DNA of 64,000 bases from Natronolimnobius baerhuensis (GTDB lineage: Archaea > Halobacteriota > Halobacteria > Halobacteriales > Natrialbaceae), in contig NZ_MWPH01000003.1 in assembly GCF_002177135.1 (NCBI RefSeq), positions 682,001-746,000 on the forward strand. The letters run 5' to 3'. Shown one piece after another: positions 59,776 through 64,000 of the stretch. The first letter of the stretch is position 1; the number at the start of each line of letters is the position of its first letter. Under the pieces are notes generated by a model. The model had not been told where the DNA came from, did no database searches, and was given only the letters and a program-made list of their open reading frames with translations. A program made the position numbers and the translations under genes.

Positions 59776-61173
59776 TTAGTCGCTGATCGAATCTGTCTCG
59801 CCAGTCCGAGGAGTGGTGTGTGGCGGATCGTTTCGTGTCCGCTCGAGCAACCCAACCAGGCCCGCAATCGCGATGAATCCAAGCATGATGAGCGTCTCGA
59901 GGCCGGTTGGGTTGACGTCGGCGCTGGGGTCGATCACGACGAGGCTTGCCCCGATGAGACAGACGCCCAGCACGAGCGTTGCGGGTGCGAGGGTTGCTGG
60001 TGGGATCTGTGATGTCGGCACCGAGAGCATCGATTCGCGTCCGGCAATGGCATCGAGACTCGCATGCCGACCGCCGAGTGCGGTCGCAATGACGAGACTC
60101 GCGAGTAGCAACGGGCCGAGCCGGACGAATCCGAGTGCGGTCAAGAGGAAGAGGTAGCCGATTGCAAGCAGCCCCATCGTGCGCGTTCGCCAGCCGACGA
60201 TTAGTGCGAGGCCTGTCGTGGTCTGGATAACGGCAAACACCACCACCCAGGCACTCATGGCTGGAAGGACGAGACTCTCAATGAGTAGCCCGACCGGAGA
60301 GAGGTGCGTCGCTGCAATCGATTCGAACACCGCCGCTTGCGTCTCGGCTGCTGCCCAACCGGGCAGTCCGGGATCCGTCCGCACGAAGATTTCTTGCAGG
60401 AATCGGTAGCCGACGAAGATCCGAAGCCCGTCGGCCGCAACCAGCGTCGGCGTTCCGCCGCGCCAGACCGCGAGCAGTCCGCCCGCAGTGAGCGCGGTGA
60501 AAATCATCATCTCGAGGCCGATGAACTCGACGCGGGAGGCGTCGACAGCCAGAATCGAGAGCAGGTAGTAGACGGAAATCAGGCTCAACCCTGCTGCGAG
60601 TCCCGGGTACCAGCGCTTTGCAATCGGAAGTGGGTGGTTGAGAACTCGAGTGAGTCGGCCGATGGCGTCCGGTCGAGACTCGAGGATAGCATCGAGTCCG
60701 TAGTAGCGGCCCGCGTTCGCGACGAAGACGAAGACAATCGGGACGGTAAATAGCGGCGACGTTCGGATCGTCCCGAAGTGAAACACGGGCAGGAAGTACA
60801 GCAGTCCACAGATTGCTGCAGGGCGCGTCCAGAGGCCGACGATCAGCGCGAGTGCGGTAAGCAACTGCGCCGCGGTGGCAATGTAACTCCACTCGGCTGC
60901 GTAGGGAATCACGACGGTCTCGAGGAGCGTCGCGTACCAGCCGTAGACGCCGTCCTCAATCACTCGTTCGGAGACGCGCGTGATGTCGCCGCCGGCGTTT
61001 GCCCCGATCCAGTCCTCGTTCGGCCCCGACGCAAACGTGCCGAGTTTCCACCACCCGCCCGCGAACACTTCATACAGCAACAGCAGGCCGATAAAAACCC
61101 GCGTGCCAGCGATCCACGATCCTGCGGAATCTCCAACTGCCGGTTCATCATTGCCTCTCGTTTTCTCTAACAT
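59776..61173 (-). CDS. DoxX/DoxD-like integral membrane protein, two tandem modules
   Basis: A 465-residue membrane protein with about 12-13 helices arranged as two DoxX-like halves: GTRVFIGLLLLYEVFAGGWW, YIATAAQLLTALALIVGLWT in the first; LRIFVGYRFLQEIFVRTDPG, VFAVIQTTTGLALIVGWRTR in the second. Both halves share the pattern of a helix with conserved E, W/G, then ALALIVGxxTR. It resembles the small subunit of thiosulfate:quinone oxidoreductase and other DoxX proteins. The actual redox role is unknown. An ATTTATTATTT box 28 nt before ATG 61173 marks the start and rejects ATG 61197. The tail is Thr/Pro/Asp-rich. Confidence 0.72.
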   Translation of the reverse strand: MLEKTRGNDEPAVGDSAGSWIAGTRVFIGLLLLYEVFAGGWWKLGTFASGPNEDWIGANAGGDITRVSERVIEDGVYGWYATLLETVVIPYAAEWSYIATAAQLLTALALIVGLWTRPAAICGLLYFLPVFHFGTIRTSPLFTVPIVFVFVANAGRYYGLDAILESRPDAIGRLTRVLNHPLPIAKRWYPGLAAGLSLISVYYLLSILAVDASRVEFIGLEMMIFTALTAGGLLAVWRGGTPTLVAADGLRIFVGYRFLQEIFVRTDPGLPGWAAAETQAAVFESIAATHLSPVGLLIESLVLPAMSAWVVVFAVIQTTTGLALIVGWRTRTMGLLAIGYLFLLTALGFVRLGPLLLASLVIATALGGRHASLDAIAGRESMLSVPTSQIPPATLAPATLVLGVCLIGASLVVIDPSADVNPTGLETLIMLGFIAIAGLVGLLERTRNDPPHTTPRTGETDSISD

Positions 61174-61195
61174 CTCTAGGCACAAATTTACCAAC

Positions 61196-61206
61196 AAATA
61201 ATAAAT
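61196..61206 (-). promoter_or_regulatory. TATA box of the DoxX-like gene, in an AT-rich patch
   Basis: AAATAATAAAT reads ATTTATTATTT toward the gene, centred 28 nt before ATG 61173. It lies in a 50-bp AT-rich patch (61181-61230) that stands out from the GC-rich surroundings. Confidence 0.6.
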
Positions 61207-61326
61207 CTAACTAAGTATTTATTAAACTTGGCGCTACTCGAGCCAGTCCAGAGCGGTGAGTATCGGCGGGTATCCCATCGACTGAAACGATAACACTCTC
61301 CTCGAGCGGGCGGCTACGAGCGGGCA

Positions 61327-61797
61327 ATGACAGACGTACGCGTCGTCGGTGTCGACGAGCCAGCCACGCGAGCGGATGCGTTCGACGTTCGACAGACCGT
61401 CTTCGTCGAGGAACAGGGCGTCGACGAGGACCTCGAGTACGACGCACACGACGAACCCGATGCGAGCGCGGATCATTTCGTCGCCTACGACGGCGAGGGC
61501 GAGGGCACGACCGGCGAGCCGGTTGGTGCCGCGCGACTGCGCGAATACGACTCCGGTATCGGCAAAGTCGAACGCGTCGCCGTCCTCGAGTCCCACCGCG
61601 AAGCCGGCGTCGGCCGAGCGCTCATGGCGGCTGTCGAAACACAGGCTCGAGAACGCGGTTTCGAGTCGCTGAAACTGCACTCACAGACGCGTGCAGCGCC
61701 GTTTTACGACCGGCTTGGATACGACCGCCACGGGGAGAAGTTCGAAGAGGCTGGTATCCCACACGTCGAGATGCGAAAATCGCTGTCGACCGACTGA
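61327..61797 (+). CDS. GNAT family N-acetyltransferase, ElaA/YjcF-like
   Basis: A 156-residue acetyltransferase. It begins MTDVRVVGVDEPATRADAFD, VRQTVFVEEQGVDEDLEYDA, the opening typical of the YjcF/ElaA group, with an acidic insertion (DGEGEGTTGE). The acetyl-CoA motif is GKVERVAVLESHREAGVGRA with the RxxGxGxA-type loop (REAGVGRALM). The end is QTRAAPFYDRLGYDRHGEKF and EEAGIPHVEMRKSL. Target unknown. Monocistronic; it is divergent from the DoxX-like gene. Confidence 0.87.
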   Translation: MTDVRVVGVDEPATRADAFDVRQTVFVEEQGVDEDLEYDAHDEPDASADHFVAYDGEGEGTTGEPVGAARLREYDSGIGKVERVAVLESHREAGVGRALMAAVETQARERGFESLKLHSQTRAAPFYDRLGYDRHGEKFEEAGIPHVEMRKSLSTD

Positions 61798-61824
61798 GTT
61801 CGTCCGCGGACGCCGTCGCTCGTG

Positions 61825-62583
61825 TTACTGCGCGAGATAGCCGCCTTCGACGGGGAGCGTGGTGCCAGTTACGCGCGAGGAGAGATCCGAGGCGAGAAAG
61901 ACCACGGCGTTAGCGATCTCCTCGGGGTCGGCGAGGCCGGGCATCGGCTCAGTGTTCTGGAACTGTTCTTCCATCTCGGGGTGTTCCTCGATGGTCCGTT
62001 CGATCATTTCCGTGCGAACGATCCCTGGCGCGACGGCGTTCGCGCGGATGCCATCCTCGGCGTACTCGAGTGCCGCGTACTTGGTGAGGTGACTGACGGC
62101 GGCTTTGGCGGCACCGTAGCCACTGTACTGCGGGACGGCGACTTCGCCGCCAATCGAGGACGCGCTGATGATTGAGCCGCCACCATCGGCCAGCATCGCT
62201 TCGATGCCGTATTTCATCCCGTACCAGACGCCTTTCAGATTTACGTCGATCACCTGCTCGAACGCGTCGTTGTCGTACTCCTCGAGTTTGGCAACCGGGC
62301 CTTCGATAGCCGCGTTGTTGTAGAGGATGTCCAGTCCGCCGTACTCGTCGACGGCGGTCTCGATCATCGCCTTCGCGTCGTCGGGGTCAGAAACATCCGT
62401 TTCGACGAACGTTGCCTCACCGCCTGCATCGGTGATCGTCTCGACGGTCGCCTCGCCGCCCTCGACGTCGATATCTGCTACGACGACGGCCGCGCCGTGG
62501 TCGGCGAACGTCGTCGCCGTTTCCCGTCCAATTCCCGATCCTGCGCCGGTGATTACTGCAATCTGGTCCTCGAGTAGAGCCAT
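61825..62583 (-). CDS. SDR oxidoreductase, glucose 1-dehydrogenase / FabG-like
   Basis: A classical 252-residue short-chain dehydrogenase. From ATG 62583: MALLEDQIAVITGAGSGIGR (TGxxxGIG), VVVADIDVEGGEATVETITD (acidic residue at the end of strand two, suggesting NAD preference), DILYNNAAIEGPVAKLEEYD, ISASSIGGEVAVPQYSGYGA with catalytic Ser and YxxxK (YGAAKAAVSHLTKYAALEYA), then RANAVAPGIVRTEMIERTIE. The end GTTLPVEGGYLAQ is typical. An in-frame ATG at 62604 (MPVNHSN) is possible. Substrate unknown. Confidence 0.88.
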   Translation of the reverse strand: MALLEDQIAVITGAGSGIGRETATTFADHGAAVVVADIDVEGGEATVETITDAGGEATFVETDVSDPDDAKAMIETAVDEYGGLDILYNNAAIEGPVAKLEEYDNDAFEQVIDVNLKGVWYGMKYGIEAMLADGGGSIISASSIGGEVAVPQYSGYGAAKAAVSHLTKYAALEYAEDGIRANAVAPGIVRTEMIERTIEEHPEMEEQFQNTEPMPGLADPEEIANAVVFLASDLSSRVTGTTLPVEGGYLAQ

Positions 62584-62848
62584 GTTGCTGTGGTTCACCG
62601 GCATGGCAATTAGCCGTGCTGGTGGAAACGCCATGGTCACCGAGGCGACGCTCCGTTCCATCTCCCATGACGTATTGGAGGTTATGGGCAACCGACAAAC
62701 CACGTCTATCGAACGGTTCAGCCGAAGCCGTGGCCGAAGTCGATGCGAACACGACCTCGAAACTGGTCAACAACCGCGACGATGCAGCGGCGTCGCTTCG
62801 CAAACAGTAGTCATGCACCTGCCGCCACACTCGAGTTGGTTTCGCCGA

Positions 62849-63487
62849 TCAGTGTTCCCCACCGAGTCTCGAGACGAGAAAGTCACTGACTGCGTCGGCG
62901 ACCTGCTGTTGCTGTGAGACGAAGAAGTGATCGGCTGCGAGTGAGACGAGGTCGACTGGCTGACGAGTTTTGTCTCCGTCGGACTCGGGAGTGCGCCCTT
63001 GGAGGTGATCGACTAGTGGCTCCCATTCGACTGTCGTATCACGTTCGCCGTAGACGATCTGGAGGGGACACTCGAGGGCAGAAAGTGCCGCACAGGCATC
63101 GAGGTCGGCGGCGAGTCGTGCGGTGGGTGCAATTGCCGAGACGGCGGTGACCGGGGGATCGGCGTCCGCGGCGGCGAGGATCGCAAGCGTCGCGCCGAAA
63201 CTGTAGCCACAGAGGCCGACGCGGTCGTAGCGGTCGGCTGCCCAGCGAATCGCGTTCTGTACGTCAGTACGCTCTCCATAGCCCTCGTCCCACGGCCCGT
63301 AATCGAATCTGAGGCAGGCGATTCCTGCCTCGGTGAGTGCGTCGCTGACGGCGACCAACCGCGTATCGCTGCGCGACCCTCGCTGCTGGGGGTGGGGCGG
63401 ACACGCGACGACGAGTGTGTCTGCGTCGTCCGGGCCGTCGAGCGTCCCTCGTACGTCGCGCGCACCGGGAACGAGCACATCGCTCAT
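62849..63487 (-). CDS. Alpha/beta hydrolase, dienelactone-hydrolase-like
   Basis: A 212-residue serine hydrolase with the minimal alpha/beta fold. It begins MSDVLVPGARDVRGTLDGPD; the oxyanion region is VVACPPHPQQRGSRSDTRLV. The nucleophile elbow is VGLCGYSFGATLAILAAADA (GxSxG). The acid lies in CPLQIVYGERDTTVEWEPLV and the histidine in VSLAADHFFVSQQQQVADAV. These make a complete Ser-Asp-His triad. The type with HPxxxGG-like CPPHPQQRGS is common among archaeal proteins annotated as dienelactone hydrolases, with unknown true substrates. Confidence 0.87.
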   Translation of the reverse strand: MSDVLVPGARDVRGTLDGPDDADTLVVACPPHPQQRGSRSDTRLVAVSDALTEAGIACLRFDYGPWDEGYGERTDVQNAIRWAADRYDRVGLCGYSFGATLAILAAADADPPVTAVSAIAPTARLAADLDACAALSALECPLQIVYGERDTTVEWEPLVDHLQGRTPESDGDKTRQPVDLVSLAADHFFVSQQQQVADAVSDFLVSRLGGEH

Positions 63488-63756
63488 AGCTGGTGTTTGA
63501 TGGCCAGCGTAATCAATTCGAGGACGTGTGACTGCGAGACCGTTTCGTGGACGGATCGACGGTATTCTGGTGCACCGTCAATGGAGGAGAGAGATCTCGA
63601 GAGGAGAACTGCGGTCTCGGTTGTGGATTGGTGCGGTCGTACTCTCGTCGTTGCTGTCGTCCACCCAGTACCTCCGAGCGCAGTGGCAGCGATCAAGCAT
63701 TTCTCTGTCTGTCGTTGATGTGATGTTTTTAAGGGTGACGAGCGATAGGTAGGAGT

Positions 63757-64000
63757 ATGGGCATCCTCTCTCGGACCTCCTACGTCATCCGGTCGAAGAT
63801 CAACTCCATCCTCAACCGGGCCGAGGACCCGACCGAAACGCTCGACTATTCCTACGAGCAGATGCGTGACCAGCTTCAGGAGGTCAAACGCGGTATCGCC
63901 GACCTGACGACACAGAAAAAGCGCCTCGAGATGCAAAAACGCCGTCTCGAGGATAACGTCGAGAAGCACAACGAGCAGGCTCGCACGGCGGTCCAACAGG
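63757..64000 (+). CDS. PspA/IM30 family protein (partial)
   Basis: The N-terminal 81 residues of a phage-shock-protein-A homologue, an ESCRT-III-like membrane-remodelling protein. It begins MGILSRTSYVIRSKINSILN with the amphipathic N-terminal helix, then AEDPTETLDYSYEQMRDQLQ and a Lys/Glu-rich coiled coil (VKRGIADLTTQKKRLEMQKR; RLEDNVEKHNEQARTAVQQ). The gene runs off the right edge. TTTTTAAG centred about 28 nt before the ATG is the promoter, and AGGAG lies just before the start. Role: membrane stress response. Confidence 0.85.
   Translation, partial: MGILSRTSYVIRSKINSILNRAEDPTETLDYSYEQMRDQLQEVKRGIADLTTQKKRLEMQKRRLEDNVEKHNEQARTAVQQ

Noticed and set aside
62616-62810. A 64-codon frame in the gap upstream of the SDR gene
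   Set aside because: Low-complexity, no family, overlaps the SDR promoter region; nothing supports expression.

Overview
The window is a 64 kb piece of a haloarchaeal chromosome, most likely from the Natrialbaceae or a close relative; the genus is not identified. This rests on high-GC DNA, strongly acidic proteins, TATA-like boxes about 26-31 nt before start codons with almost no leader, a class I HMG-CoA reductase, F420 biosynthesis genes, a CetZ tubulin homologue, stand-alone Lrp/AsnC ligand domains, an archaea-specific SMC-like protein and several haloarchaea-only families. The hexamer CTCGAG is very common. About 56 protein genes and one tRNA gene are called. Two genes, cofG and a pspA-like gene, run off the ends.

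Layout. 1-2757: cofG, cofC and cetZ, all minus strand. 3008-8626: an NDUFA9-like dehydrogenase, tmk, an E1-alpha without its beta subunit, a TrkA protein flanked by two RAM-domain proteins, and two uncharacterised haloarchaeal genes. 8716-12509: metY, a GNAT gene lying between two copies of the gpmI 3' end, then gpmI. 12667-19412: an HtpX-like protease, NurA, small conserved genes, a winged-helix regulator, a secreted cohesin-domain protein and HerA. 19443-21486: an aldonolactone-oxidase-like gene between two sensory-rhodopsin-transducer-fold (ASRT) genes. 21691-25669: cold-shock protein, zinc-finger protein, F420-dependent LLM oxidoreductase and GH15 glycosidase. 25862-29494: a signalling cluster of pseudo-receiver-GAF, DUF7504-like protein and PAS histidine kinase. 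29522-36016: DUF5817 protein, HMG-CoA reductase, membrane proteins, amidohydrolase, a GIDE-like membrane protein and a Gfo6-type sugar dehydrogenase. 36140-40352: nadA-nadB-nadC followed by kptA. 41429-44479: a six-PAS histidine kinase. 44604-44921: tRNA-Leu(UAA) preceded by two copies of its 3' end, which look like old attachment sites. 44990-54324: ferredoxin, SDR, a DUF2178-XRE pair behind a perfect palindrome, cyclophilin, aspartoacylase-like protein, a Tat-exported DUF3006 protein, an Sph-type SMC protein, acyl-CoA dehydrogenase and a flippase. 54623-64000: D-lactate dehydrogenase, NADP isocitrate dehydrogenase, a DoxX-like membrane protein, GNAT, SDR, alpha/beta hydrolase and PspA.

Functional links. 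Coenzyme F420 synthesis (cofC, cofG) and a probable F420 user (LLM enzyme) are both present, and the LLM gene follows a glucose-releasing GH15 gene. The nad operon makes NAD next to KptA, which consumes it. HerA and NurA, partner proteins in DNA end processing, lie 2.3 kb apart. Central carbon enzymes are scattered and ordinary.

The least ordinary parts are the lactone oxidase with paired ASRT proteins, the duplicated gpmI tail around a GNAT gene, the tRNA-Leu 3'-end array, the tandem hairpins upstream of icd, and the palindrome-controlled DUF2178-XRE pair. No CRISPR array, transposase, integrase or complete known defence system was seen.
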